From contig NW_022145612.1 of assembly GCF_000002235.5 (NCBI RefSeq), positions 16,794,809 to 16,858,808 on the forward strand: 64,000 nucleotides of DNA, read 5' to 3'. Shown here in pieces: positions 38,801 to 46,400 of the stretch (position 1 is the first letter of the stretch; each line of letters begins with the position of its first letter). The stretch is from Strongylocentrotus purpuratus. Its lineage: Eukaryota > Echinodermata > Echinoidea > Camarodonta > Strongylocentrotidae. Position numbers and translations under genes: made by a program. The notes beneath the pieces are model-generated. The model was not told the DNA's origin and made no database searches. It saw nothing but the letters and a program-made list of their open reading frames with translations.

Positions 38801-40033
38801 AAAAAGAAAAATATCGCTATTACCTCTACCATCTCACTATACCACCATCACCACGACAACCATCAATGCCATGTATCTCTACCACCACCAAAAACCACCT
38901 CTATCACCCCCTCTAATATATACCTCCTTCACAGCCACCCCTACTACTTCTTCGTTCCTATTACTTTTTATCGTTCGCCTGATTTCCTGTAGGCTGAGAA
39001 AAAAATTGTACTTAATTCAGTACAAGCAGAAAAGTTTTCTCTCGTACCTTATTAGTAATAAATTGTTCTCTTCTCGTATTTGTTAACCCTCCACTATTAC
39101 TTCTAATGTGTATTGCTCGCAGTGGCGTACGCAGGATTTTTTCAAGGGGGGGGGGGGGGTTTAATATTTTGAAATCGGGCCAAAAATTTCGCAACGACTC
39201 AGCCCGCCGCTGAATAAGTGTGGAGGGGAGGGGGGGGGGGGTAAAGAGGACACTTTTTTTTTTTCTTTTTTTTTTTTTTGGTCTCGAAATTTGGAAATTT
39301 GACATTTTGCTTCGTATTTTGCTTCGTTTTTTTTTTTTTTTTTTTTTTTAAATCCACAAAGGGGGGGGGGGGGGTTGCTAAAAAATACACACATAATACA
39401 CACATAAAAAAATATCAAGGATGGGGTTTTAACCCCCCCCCCCCCCCCCCCTGCGTACGCGCCTGATTGCTCGTAGGTAAACCAAATACTGATGTCTTTT
39501 ATATGATTTTTCATCTACTTTCAGGTGCGTTAGCAACAAGAGTAGCAGAGGAGAGACGGCGTAGCATGGCCTCGTTATTATCATCTTCGGACAAAACACA
39601 TTCTCGAACCTCCTCATCACTCTTCAACTTCCAGTTCGGCAAGTGCGTAGAGGAAGATTATGACGTCAGGAGAAGCACAGCAAACAGTCTAAACCGAAAA
39701 CCCATCCCCTTTCCTCGAGATCCGAGCAAAATACGCACCATCCTGTCGCTAGCACCAAACAGAACATCATCGGATGTTTCGAAATCGGTGGCAGACTTTT
39801 TAAGATCGTCGGGTGTCGATTTAAGAATACCCATTGACGATGTCGTTGATGTCGAAGGGACAGACGATGTCGGTGTCGAAGAGAAAGATGATATCAACAA
39901 GACGCAGTTAACTGTCAAAGACACTACTCAGTCAGAAAAAGTTGAGCAAATGTCGGTAGATGTCACGCAAACTAACATTGTTCCTACAGCACCTCCTGAT
40001 GTGACTTTGGAGAGTGGGGAGGTTGCATCATGA
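3978..40033 (+). CDS. Gene 1: multi-EGF type I membrane receptor (MEGF10/PEAR1/SREC-like), 8 exons
   Basis: Join: 3978-4090, 23326-23408, 30037-30334, 31822-34335, 35978-36081, 36978-37167, 38690-38769, 39525-40033. Total 3891 nt, 1296 residues plus stop. Every junction is GT-AG with matching phase (2,1,2,2,1,2,1). Domains: signal peptide about 1-25; a short module with VC, CCPGW and C (about 34-66); 23 EGF repeats of eight cysteines each (about 67-1036, the last one short); membrane segment about 1065-1089; tail about 1090-1296. The family (MEGF10/11, PEAR1, SREC, Drosophila Draper, worm CED-1) acts in cell recognition and engulfment at the plasma membrane. The tail has neither an NPxY motif nor a YxxL pair, so CED-1/Draper-style signalling is not supported. 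It does have a basic RRRS site and a PTAP tetrapeptide near the C terminus. Ligand and exact function are unknown. Gene 2 is a convergent paralog. Confidence 0.85.
8041..8121. repeat. Purine-rich GAG/GA tract
   Basis: About 80 bases almost entirely of G and A, built from imperfect gagag and gggag units. Confidence 0.8.
9905..9951. repeat. GA and CAGA microsatellite
   Basis: A GA run passes into four or five tandem CAGA units. Confidence 0.85.
10800..10935 (-). mobile_element. tRNA-derived SINE remnant
   Basis: Read on the minus strand, a tRNA-like head is visible: AGTTCAGTGGTAAAGC (A-box region, complement of about 10904-10919), a CGGGTGTTTGTACGG-like anticodon arm, then AGGTTTCTGTCC as a degenerate B box (complement of about 10869-10880). 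No intact acceptor stem, so this is a SINE head rather than a working tRNA gene. Limits are approximate. Confidence 0.45.
12685..12915 (+). repeat. Unclassified dispersed repeat, copy B
   Basis: Partner of 2112-2335. This copy keeps more CpG sites than copy A. No termini or coding capacity recognised. Confidence 0.6.
15698..15830 (-). mobile_element. SINE, 3' part only (same family as 43471-43847)
   Basis: On the + strand it shows an ATA/TAA tail, TTATATAGCGCTT, AAGCGCTTTACAAAT, ATTACCCCGGTCAT.GGATTCAG and CCCGCACACA. All occur in the same order in the full-length copy at 43471-43847. The tRNA-derived head is missing, as in a 5'-truncated insertion read on the minus strand. Confidence 0.65.
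15935..16286 (+). mobile_element. LINE-type 3' end with AAATC tail
   Basis: A non-coding stretch ending in ATAAATC followed by tandem AAATC units (to about 16285). Such short tandem 3' tails are typical of CR1/L2-group LINE insertions. The same tail type ends the segment at 54240-54402. No reverse transcriptase coding frame remains here, so the family assignment rests on the tail only. Confidence 0.4.
16875..16975 (+). repeat. Unclassified repeat pair, copy A
   Basis: Shares GTTTCAT..CAAACCAGTTGGCAT and, about 50 bases on, CTTTCTATCCG.CTGG.GGCCATT-like blocks with 20168-20265. Class unknown. Confidence 0.55.
18272..18301. repeat. CT microsatellite
   Basis: About 30 bases of CT dinucleotides inside intron 1. 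Confidence 0.85.
18503..18527. repeat. Poly-C run of about 25
   Basis: Uninterrupted C tract; a second run of about 19 lies at 19081-19099. Exact lengths in assemblies are unreliable. Confidence 0.8.
19081..19099. repeat. Poly-C run of about 19
   Basis: Uninterrupted C tract in intron 1, 550 bases after the longer one. Confidence 0.8.
20168..20265 (+). repeat. Unclassified repeat pair, copy B
   Basis: Partner of 16875-16975, same strand, about 3.3 kb apart. The two ends match well and the middle is diverged and A-rich. Confidence 0.55.
20575..20690. repeat. Polypyrimidine CT tract
   Basis: Clustered TCTG/TC repeats, then CT dinucleotides, almost all pyrimidine. Confidence 0.85.
20829..20856. 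repeat. CT microsatellite
   Basis: About 28 bases of TC dinucleotides. Confidence 0.85.
23326..23408 (+). CDS. Gene 1 exon 2: short CC-motif module
   Basis: Acceptor ttaacag, donor gtaagt. The exon starts with one base completing the Thr codon of exon 1 and ends phase 1. It encodes SEVVLDCCPGW followed by IGNECPE. With NVC from exon 1 this gives a C-CC-C module. It resembles the short cysteine module ahead of the EGF repeats in nephronectin/EGFL6 and the C-terminal part of an EMI domain. The classical EMI middle section is absent. Gene 2 has the matching exon (CCAGW) in the same phases. Confidence 0.8.
25981..26368. mobile_element. TTAA-flanked MITE (388 bp)
   Basis: Begins TTAAAGGGATCG and ends CGGATCCCTTTAA, so the ends are inverted copies beginning AGGGATC after a TTAA at each side. 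TTAA target duplications are typical of piggyBac-type transposition. No transposase frame inside, so non-autonomous. It differs in sequence from the two other TTAA elements at 37364 and 55539. Confidence 0.6.
29806..29871. repeat. Poly-C then CT tract
   Basis: About 14 C followed by roughly 50 bases of CT/TTCT. Lies in intron 2 upstream of exon 3. Confidence 0.85.
30037..30334 (+). CDS. Gene 1 exon 3: EGF repeats 1-3 (start)
   Basis: Acceptor caaacag, donor gtaaaa; enters phase 1, leaves phase 2. Encodes CGSGTWGRRC, CDRGRFGAGC and CEQGFVGMNC, the starts of EGF repeats 1, 2 and 3, each with the eight-cysteine MEGF/laminin-type pattern. In gene 2 the matching stretch is split into two exons of 170 and 131 nt by an extra phase-0 intron. 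Confidence 0.9.
30335..31821 (+). other. Gene 1 intron 3
   Basis: 1.5 kb, phase 2. The 134-codon open frame at 30857-31261 has no recognisable domain and no splice signals that would fit; I see nothing else. Confidence 0.7.
31822..34335 (+). CDS. Gene 1 exon 4: giant EGF exon (repeats 3-22)
   Basis: A single 2514-nt exon, acceptor ttacag and donor gtaagt, phase 2 at both ends. It finishes repeat 3, encodes repeats 4-21 whole, and covers repeat 22 up to its last cysteine. The usual unit is about 43 residues: C-x-G-x-[FY]-G-x-x-C-x3-C-x-C-NG-C-G-x-C-x-C-GW-G-x-x-C. Repeats 17-21 are one residue shorter, lacking the residue between G and the sixth cysteine (for example GCVC, GCLC). Repeat 22 has one extra residue (KCPSC). 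All core cysteines appear present, unlike in gene 2. Many NxS/T sites suggest glycosylation. Confidence 0.95.
34336..35977 (+). other. Gene 1 intron 4
   Basis: 1.6 kb, phase 2. No repeat or coding feature recognised. Confidence 0.6.
35978..36081 (+). CDS. Gene 1 exon 5: last EGF repeat (23)
   Basis: Acceptor attacag, donor gtaagt; enters phase 2, leaves phase 1. Encodes CQKSCPRGYFGSGC and CECGLDGNC followed by ATGACI. This completes repeat 22 and supplies repeat 23, which lacks its final third. It joins directly to the juxtamembrane exon. No matching exon was found in gene 2. Confidence 0.85.
36082..36977 (+). other. Gene 1 intron 5
   Basis: 0.9 kb, phase 1. A GATGAT/AATAAT-rich stretch with a TCTATATCGCAC word near 36780-36890 may be a SINE tail remnant; too weak to annotate separately. 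Confidence 0.5.
36978..37167 (+). CDS. Gene 1 exon 6: membrane segment
   Basis: Acceptor tttgtag, donor gtaaga; enters phase 1, leaves phase 2. A 26-residue polar linker precedes PFFMYAIIAGGALALLVLIV and the rest of a helix of about 25 residues, then SHRFRFVHRG. The basic residues after the helix fit a type I topology. The membrane exon of gene 2 (45002-45170) has the same phases. Confidence 0.9.
37168..38689 (+). other. Gene 1 intron 6
   Basis: 1.5 kb, phase 2. Contains a 540-bp TTAA-flanked element (37364-37903), with a C run just before it (37323-37337). The last part (from about 38519) begins the block duplicated at 61198. Nothing coding recognised. Confidence 0.7.
37364..37903. mobile_element. 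TTAA-flanked inverted-repeat element (540 bp)
   Basis: TTAA at both ends. Inside these lie near-perfect terminal inverted repeats of about 24 bp starting AGGTACTATGTCCC and running to TGCAG.CC on both sides. No transposase frame; the internal open frame (37462-37755) has no recognised domain. piggyBac-like by its TTAA flanks. It sits in intron 6 of gene 1. Confidence 0.75.
38690..38769 (+). CDS. Gene 1 exon 7: cytoplasmic tail, first part
   Basis: Acceptor caattag, donor gtaagg; enters phase 2, leaves phase 1. Encodes TGERLEDLLAGDMKN and a basic end, RNRTKTN. If the following intron were retained, the frame would run on about 105 codons to 39086; that looks like intron sequence, not a domain. 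A broken copy lies at 61370-61451. Confidence 0.8.
38770..39524 (+). other. Gene 1 intron 7
   Basis: 0.75 kb, phase 1. A CAC-rich beginning, then the hAT-like MITE at 39120-39465 between perfect 8-bp target copies. Confidence 0.75.
39120..39465. mobile_element. hAT-like MITE with 8-bp target duplication
   Basis: Starts CAGTGGCGTACGCAGG and ends CCTGCGTACGCGCCTG, inverted copies with two mismatches in 16. It is flanked by identical ATTGCTCG at 39112-39119 and 39466-39473. An 8-bp target duplication and CAG...CTG ends are hallmarks of the hAT superfamily. The interior is G-, C-, T- and A-rich homopolymer with no coding frame. The open frames over it encode only Lys and Pro runs and are artefacts. 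Confidence 0.8.
39525..40033 (+). CDS. Gene 1 exon 8: cytoplasmic tail and stop
   Basis: Acceptor tttcag; enters phase 1; TGA at 40031-40033. Encodes 168 residues of low-complexity, charged tail: EERRRSMASLLSSSDK near the start, EEDYDVRR with the only tyrosine, an acidic stretch (DDVVDVEG and DDVGVEEKDD), and PTAPP twelve residues from the end. RRRS fits a basophilic kinase site. PTAP fits the ESCRT-I (TSG101) binding tetrapeptide. Both are motif-level inferences. No NPxY or tandem YxxL. Confidence 0.85.
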
Positions 40034-40424
40034 ATAACCAACCATCTTGCATTCTGCTATAAAAGAAAGCAGATTTTAAGATTTTAAGGTGCAGCAAATG
40101 CACAAGGCGGAGTTTACAATTACAAATAAGGATGCCTTTGTCGCATCGCAAGCGTTTTATACTCGAGTTGTCGAATAGGCCTGCTCCGTTCTAAGATGTT
40201 GCTATGAATGGTCAGTCAGTCAGTTAGTTTGAGTAACGTACATATGCCGCTTATGTAGGACGTGTCCAGAGTCGTCACGAAGAGGAAGCCAGGAATCGAC
40301 AACAGTTTTTTTCTCCTATGAGCATGAATTAGGGAATCCTATCGGCTGAGACTTAAAACGTCTTTTAACAGCCAGCATTTAGGTCTCCGATATTTAATTT
40401 GAAATGTATCCCACCAAGTGGGGC

Positions 40425-40715
40425 ACGTTGGTGAAGGCTCTTGGCACTCAGACGGGAGGTCTTGGGTTCGATCCTGCTCGGTGCTTACATATTTGGACAA
40501 GGTGTTTTGCTTAAATTAATTTATCGCACTCCACTCAGGTGTATACATAGTAATGCTGGGGTAATGATATTTGCAGCTTCCATAAAAAGCGCATTATCAA
40601 TACTGACGTGGCTTCCCTTGGTAAATAAGACCCAATTGATATTAATTGTATTTATATACATATGCTGTGGTCTTGCAGGCATGACCGATATGATCCTCAA
40701 TCAAGAGAGATAAGG
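40425..40715 (+). mobile_element. tRNA-derived SINE in gene 1 3' UTR
   Basis: The head reads GTTGGTGAAGGCTCTTGGCA then GGTTCGATCC (B box, 40465-40474), arranged like a tRNA. An unrelated body follows to about 40715. It is absent from the duplicate at 61.2-63.9 kb, but that copy has a larger deletion over this place. The family is different from the 43471 SINE. Confidence 0.55.
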
Positions 40716-41355
40716 GAAATGTCGCAAATGAAAGGAGGAATATGGGTATGGTGTGCTCATGAATTATATAGTTATGCAGGTATTACTAATATTTGCAGAA
40801 ATTAATATGGCAATAAATGTGAGAATGATTTGAAATATGATTGAAAAACAGTTAAGAGTGAAGACTAAAACGTAACATAAGACTTAACCTTGTAACTACA
40901 GATTTTGTCCCAGTTGCAAATAATGCATCCGATTCAGAAAAAAATGAGCCTTGATAAATTCATTCTATCGATTTCCTTCATATAAATTGGGCTAAACGTT
41001 GCATTACAAACAATTGGATAGATATCGGGTATTAACGTCTAGTGTAATGACAAAATTGAATATGTGTTCATGTACTGGAATATTATGGATGAACAAGACT
41101 TGAATATGCATGAACGTGAATGTTATATTGATATAAATGTAATCTCCAAATCTGTGTCCATTTTGAAGATCAGTGTACATTGACTATAAAATATCGTCAT
41201 ATGGAATTCAAATGTTTATGAACTGCCGATAGTTTTTTTTTAATTTGAATATTTGTTGTTTGGAGTATTCTATATTCTATGTTATGTAAGGGTATGAAAA
41301 CTATGTGCAATTTATTTTTACTCGAGTATAGAATAAGATCGTCGTCAATTCATGA

Positions 41356-41368
41356 AATAAAAAATAAA
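41356..41368 (+). promoter_or_regulatory. Candidate poly(A) signal of gene 1
   Basis: Two AATAAA hexamers (41356-41361 and 41363-41368) followed by a GT-rich stretch (GTGGATGTTTTTTATG). They are the first tandem canonical signals after the stop of gene 1. Confidence 0.5.
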
Positions 41369-41375
41369 AAATCTT

Positions 41376-43275
41376 ACACGTGGATGTTTTTTATGATAGC
41401 ATAGCCGTTAAATCATGGTCGCTGAGCATAATTTCACAAGTGTGGTAATTCTCAGTTAGTTCAATATTTTAATAATTAATTCAAAAATATAACAAACTAT
41501 ACCTGTATGTTAGAAATGCAGCATGATTATTGTACATAAATAAGAAGGACAAGGTCAAACAGTAATTGTACATAGATTGCAAATGTTCTTCAAAAGAAAA
41601 CTTTTATTGTAATTTTGTTTTATACTGTAAATACAATTTTATTTAACAATGATTAAATTCTATATAGCCTGTTTCTTATAAAAGAAGTTTGTCTTTGTCT
41701 CCTTGTGTGCATTCCAATCAAACAAAAGTCGTCACAATTTCTTTTTCTCTTTTTCAAATTCATCCATTTCGCATTGTGTTTGAAATCATACAGATGCAAA
41801 ACATATAAAACTCATACTTTGATGACAATTTTCAATTACCAAGTAAACTATAATGTACAGAAATTACTGATAAAGTTGAGGAAAGCAACATGATTTACGT
41901 ATATACCTGAGCATCAACACTTAAAGACTGCGTAAATGACACGAACAGTACAGCAATATCTAATTACCGCCCTTCTTCACCTTTATACGGAAAATATAAA
42001 ATATAAACAAAATATTTACAAGCATCTTTGTGATAAGCCTGATATCTGCACTTTCTCGTAGATAGACACATCATGTTTACCACATGCTATTCTACAAAAT
42101 GGCAATAGTATAAAAAAGACATTTACTAGCTTGGAGATATGGATGTACAGTGCGTCCCAGAAAAAACAAAACCGAGAATTATCGATGTTTAATTATAACT
42201 TAATCACAATTATTATTGATAAATGACACATGTTTCGAAAGCTTAGATCCTCCTCTTTCATTTGATGCAACTCATATAATGCATATTTCACGCATGAGTG
42301 GTAAAAATGAATTTGAAGAGAGGAAACCAAAAAGTTATTTGGCGGACGGTTTCTGAATTTCAAAGAAAAAATCACATTTCTAGAAAGTAGAGTTTTTGCC
42401 CTTTCATATGACCCCTTAGTCAGGAAAAATGAGCTAGGAATAACAAAGTTCTATTTGTTTAAAGTAGTGCTTGCATTTCCATAATTTCATTAAACGAATT
42501 CGTTTTCACTGGCTGCCTGCCGTAGCAACCAACGGAATTAACAAAAGACTTAACTCCGTTTCCTTGATATTGATATTTCACATATTGGGGAGGGGCAAGT
42601 GCCCCCTGAAGCTACACCAAAGGTGTTGGAAATAACTCAAGTTTTTTTCATAATAACTGATATTTTTCGAGGAGGGCTGTAACAGATATCTGCCTCACCC
42701 ATCCCTATAAAAGCAAAGAACAACAAATAAAGAACTCGGTAATGATATCAAACCTTCCGAGCTGACATTGCAATGATATTGAGCACTTTGTGCTTGCTAT
42801 ATATATATGAACATAATAACAACGAAAACAACAATGATAGAATGGTAGGATGGGTTATCGTATCACGTTGAAAACAAGCCAACTAAATGTATTAACATTC
42901 CTTTGGTATGAACCTTGCAATCATCTAATGGACTGCAACTAACTAAACAGACAGTTTTCATCATGATTATTATACAAATTATACAAGATATTATTAAGTA
43001 GCAAAGCATTGTTGCATGGATTATCCCGCTGCAGAGTTATTGTAATCGCCTAGAGGGCGAGACAATCATACGGATTGAAAAACAGTGTTTTCTCTCATCG
43101 CTTACAGTGCATGAAAATAAGAAGGGCACATTTCCACAGGGAATCTTTTGGTCCAATGTGGATCGAATTTGTTAAAAGCATAAGAGAGCAAAATGGAGCT
43201 ACAAACGATTTGGCATTATTTTCATATTTTTTAAATATATGCTTAAAGCAGCCACACACAATGACTCGCAGGATA
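41376..43275. other. Convergent spacer and 3' UTR of gene 2
   Basis: Between the tails of the two genes. On the minus strand, AATAAA words at 41638-41643 and 41603-41608 (read as TTTATT on +) could end gene 2. They are conserved in the second copy near 61826-61880. An insertion at 42149-42575 is not present at the matching place of copy 2. No coding exon seen. Confidence 0.5.
42149..42575. repeat. Insertion of unclassified repeat
   Basis: Begins near CAGTGCGTCCCAGAAAAAAC and is replaced by unrelated sequence in the duplicate (about 62374-62605). Its last 85 bases, from ATTAAACGAATTCGTTTTC to ACTCCGTTTCCTTGAT, match 59596-59680 on the same strand. Class unknown. Confidence 0.5.
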
Positions 43276-43421
43276 TTATAAGCTGGATTCCCGCTCGACA
43301 ATGTCATTCTCTGGCATACGAACGCTGATGACCTCGACGCTTCCTTCCAAGTACTGCTGTCGTGTCTCTCCCGTATCACCATTCGATGTTGACTTCCAAT
43401 CCGACTGCGATCCCGGTTTGT
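43276..43421 (-). CDS. Gene 2 terminal exon: tail and stop
   Basis: On the minus strand, acceptor ctattcag then 146 nt, entering in phase 1 and ending TAA at 43276-43278. Encodes KPGSQSDWKSTSNGD, then QQYLEGSVEVISVRMPENDI and ending ERESSL. The final S-S-L fits a class I PDZ ligand. A copy of identical length and open frame lies at 63311-63456, which supports this being a real, constrained exon. Confidence 0.75.
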
Positions 43422-46400
43422 CTGAATAGTAAGAAAACGAGACAGCTTTAACGCTGGTTGTGTGAATGTAGATTAATAATAATAATAATAATAATAGCTA
43501 GTTCTTATATAGCGCTTTTCAGGACCGGAGGCCCTCTCAAAGCGCTTTACAGATGTATATATTATTACCCCGGTCATAGGATTCAGGCTTACCCGCACAC
43601 AATGTATGCTCATTCTCCACTCCCTGGGGAGCATTCCAGCCAGGCGTCTTTTTTTACAAGCGCACACTTGCTAATCTAACCACATTAGCTTTCGCATCCT
43701 ACCGGGTACCCATTTAACACCTGGGTGGAGAGTGGCAAATGTAGATCAATGTCTTGCCAAAGGACATTAGTGCCGCGGTGGGACTTGAACCGCGAACCTT
43801 GTGATCCACAGTCCGGTGACATATCCACTCGTCCACGACACCTCTAGGAAAAATGTTCAGAGTATACTCAATGATGATCATTGAGTATTTTTTTTTGGGG
43901 GGGGGGGGTATGTTTGTTGAATTAAGCGAGCGAGCACATTTTGAATGGTTTATAGTTTACTTAATTGACATCCTCTGATGATGTAGCGTCATCCAACGTG
44001 TATACATTTATGATTAAACATTACTAACAAAACACCTAGCTGAAAAAAAAGATGATGGTTACCCAAATAAAATGTCATTTCAAGCTTTTCTGCAACCTCT
44101 ACCCACCCTCTACCACCACTTACGCCGGTTTAGATGTGCAAGAGCTTTTCACCGCCCCATAGAAGACATTCTATCACTCAATCAATTTTGGCGGCAGCCA
44201 TTCACAATAAATATTTCAGCATGTTACGGAATGCAACCAAATTAAACTGATCTTTATGATTAAAAAGAAAAGAAGAAGAAGAAGAAGAAGAAAGAAAAAA
44301 AACCTTTAAATGTAAAGATTTAAAATACATGTACTTCTAATTCTCAAACGCAGATGGCGCTAATGCACTCATTTGATATCCTCACATCCATCCGCATTAT
44401 CAGAAATAAGGGTGTAGCTATATTAGTGTACACTGAACGAGGGAATCGTTTCTTTCAAATAACTAACCTAATAAGTTTTGATTGATTACGTCTAGTTTAT
44501 CACCATTAATGTCTACCCGATGAGAACGACCATCAGTGGCTTTTGGAACACTGAATATGAGGAAGAAAGAAAATATGTATTAGATAATAATGCTTTCACT
44601 TGTAACTGATCTCATACCAAATAGAATAAGGTGCTTTTAAAATTAATTAACAGCTAAACTGCTTCCCTGTCGGCTTGATGCAATATCTAAATCTGAACCG
44701 CTAACCTGGAAGCTTTCGCATGTAAATGTGTCCAATGTGTGCTTCTACTATGAGCAAAAAGGGAATAAGTCCAAATGATAAAAATAACACCCTTCAACCT
44801 ATTTGATAACAGCTATTGTTTTCTCATTCTTTACTTCGTATTACTTTCATGATTCTCGATTTCCCAACTTCAGCCCCTGGACCAAACACTGTACCTATAC
44901 TTAAATCTAACCCCAATCCTTAACCTAACATGAAAACCATTTTCAACCCTAACTCTCTATTTTTAGCAAAATAAACCCGGTGCAAATGTTTGATACCACA
45001 CCTGTTAATTGCTTGTGGTGGTCGGTGCTTTACCCGTCGAATGACGTAGGCAATTACTGCAACAACAACAAATATCACTATAGCACTCCCAACAGTGACA
45101 CCAGTGATCACTCCTAACTGGTCTTGTTTGGAACTTGGCTCTTTGGTCTCAACAGCAGCAACGTAGAGGTCTGCCAAATACAGAAGAAGGTAATGAGAGA
45201 CAGACGCGTAGCCAGGGGGGGGGGGGGATGGGGGCGGTCGCCCCCCCCCCCCCCCCCCAACAAAACGCCGGCCAAAAAAAGAGAGAGAGAGAGAGAGAAA
45301 AAAAAGAAAGGAAGAGGAAGTAGGAAGAAAAAAGGATTAAGAGTCGAGAACGGTACAACGGATCGCTTTCTTTCTATAGTAATCTAATGACACGTCAAAG
45401 CTTTCGCGCTTCGCAAAAGGAGGGGGAAAACTCCCCCCCCCCCCCCCCTCCCTGCACCCACCCCCTAGGGAGCGCGCTATGCGAGCTTGGTCAGTGATTC
45501 GCACGCTTTGCGTGCTCACTACCGCCCCGCCCCCCCCCCCCCCTCCTAAAATAAAATCCTGGCTACGCGCTTGATGAGAGGAAAGAAGTAGAGGAAGTAC
45601 AAAATATTGGTGTAGTGGCACACTTTCGCCAAGGGCCTGACTATCAAGTTTCCATTAAATATACTTTTGGAAGTAAACGAGGCGAGGGAGCAAACCATTG
45701 GAATAGAAGTACGATGATATTGTTAAGTATTTCGTAGTTATGGTACTAGAAAGGATATGTAGATGGAATATTACACCCAGCTGCCCGATTATGATGTTAA
45801 GATGAATCCAGATTGGCAAATACAGAATCCAATGACATGGTGACACGTTCCGTAATTCTGGCACAAGCATGTTTCTTGACAATCTTGGCCATAGAAACCT
45901 TGAACACACCTTTCATCGCATATGGCTCCGATCCATCCAGGTTCACAAGTACATGAACCATCGATGTGATCGCATGTACCATCATTCTGGCATTGGCATA
46001 TTTAATGACATCCATGACCAAAGAATCCTTCTCTGCATCTCTCATTACAAAGCTGTCCAGTCCAACCCGGAGAACAAGAACAAGACCCATCAATGTTACT
46101 GCAACTTCCACCATTTGCACATCGACACTGTTGTAAACAACCAGATCCGAAAAGTCCTAAAGGGCACGCTTGTTCACAGAACTCCCCGATCCATCCAGGT
46201 CCGCAAAGGCAGGACCCATCTAGATTATCACATGTGGCACCATTCTGGCACTGACAGCGCTCATGGCAGTCTTGTCCATAGAAGTTTTCGTTGCAGGGCT
46301 CAGCACAAGTGACACCTTGCCATCCTGGAGCACAGGAACAAGCTCCACTAACATGATGACAAGTTCCTCTATTAACACACTGGTACTGTTGCAGGCATTC

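Larger units (their letters stand above)
40034..41375 (+). other. Gene 1 3' UTR
   Basis: Non-coding sequence after the stop, up to the candidate poly(A) signal at 41356-41368. It includes a tRNA-derived SINE (40425-40715) in sense orientation. The 3' end is inferred, not proven. Confidence 0.5.
38519..44262 (+). repeat. Direct segmental duplication, copy 1
   Basis: Aligns in order with 61198-63905. Shared landmarks: the pyrimidine-rich end of intron 6, exon 7, the start of intron 7, part of exon 8, the spacer with its A/T-rich words, the terminal exon of gene 2, and the block after it ending in GGAATGCAACCAAATTAAACT. Copy 1 is longer: it holds the rest of exon 8, the 3' UTR SINE (40425-40715), an insertion near 42149-42575 and a SINE (43471-43847), all absent from copy 2. 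Confidence 0.85.

Noticed and set aside
38670-39086. Exon 7 read through into intron 7 as an alternative C terminus
   Set aside because: The added residues are simple Pro/Thr and hydrophobic sequence; the donor gtaagg and phase match to exon 8 make splicing the better reading.
39161-39514. Lys- and Pro-rich frames across 39.2-39.5 kb
   Set aside because: Created by poly-A/T and poly-C/G runs inside the hAT-like MITE.
45797-46120. 107-codon frame overlapping the end of the gene 2 EGF exon
   Set aside because: It is the +1 shadow of the EGF frame (methionine/valine-rich, no cysteines), not a new gene.
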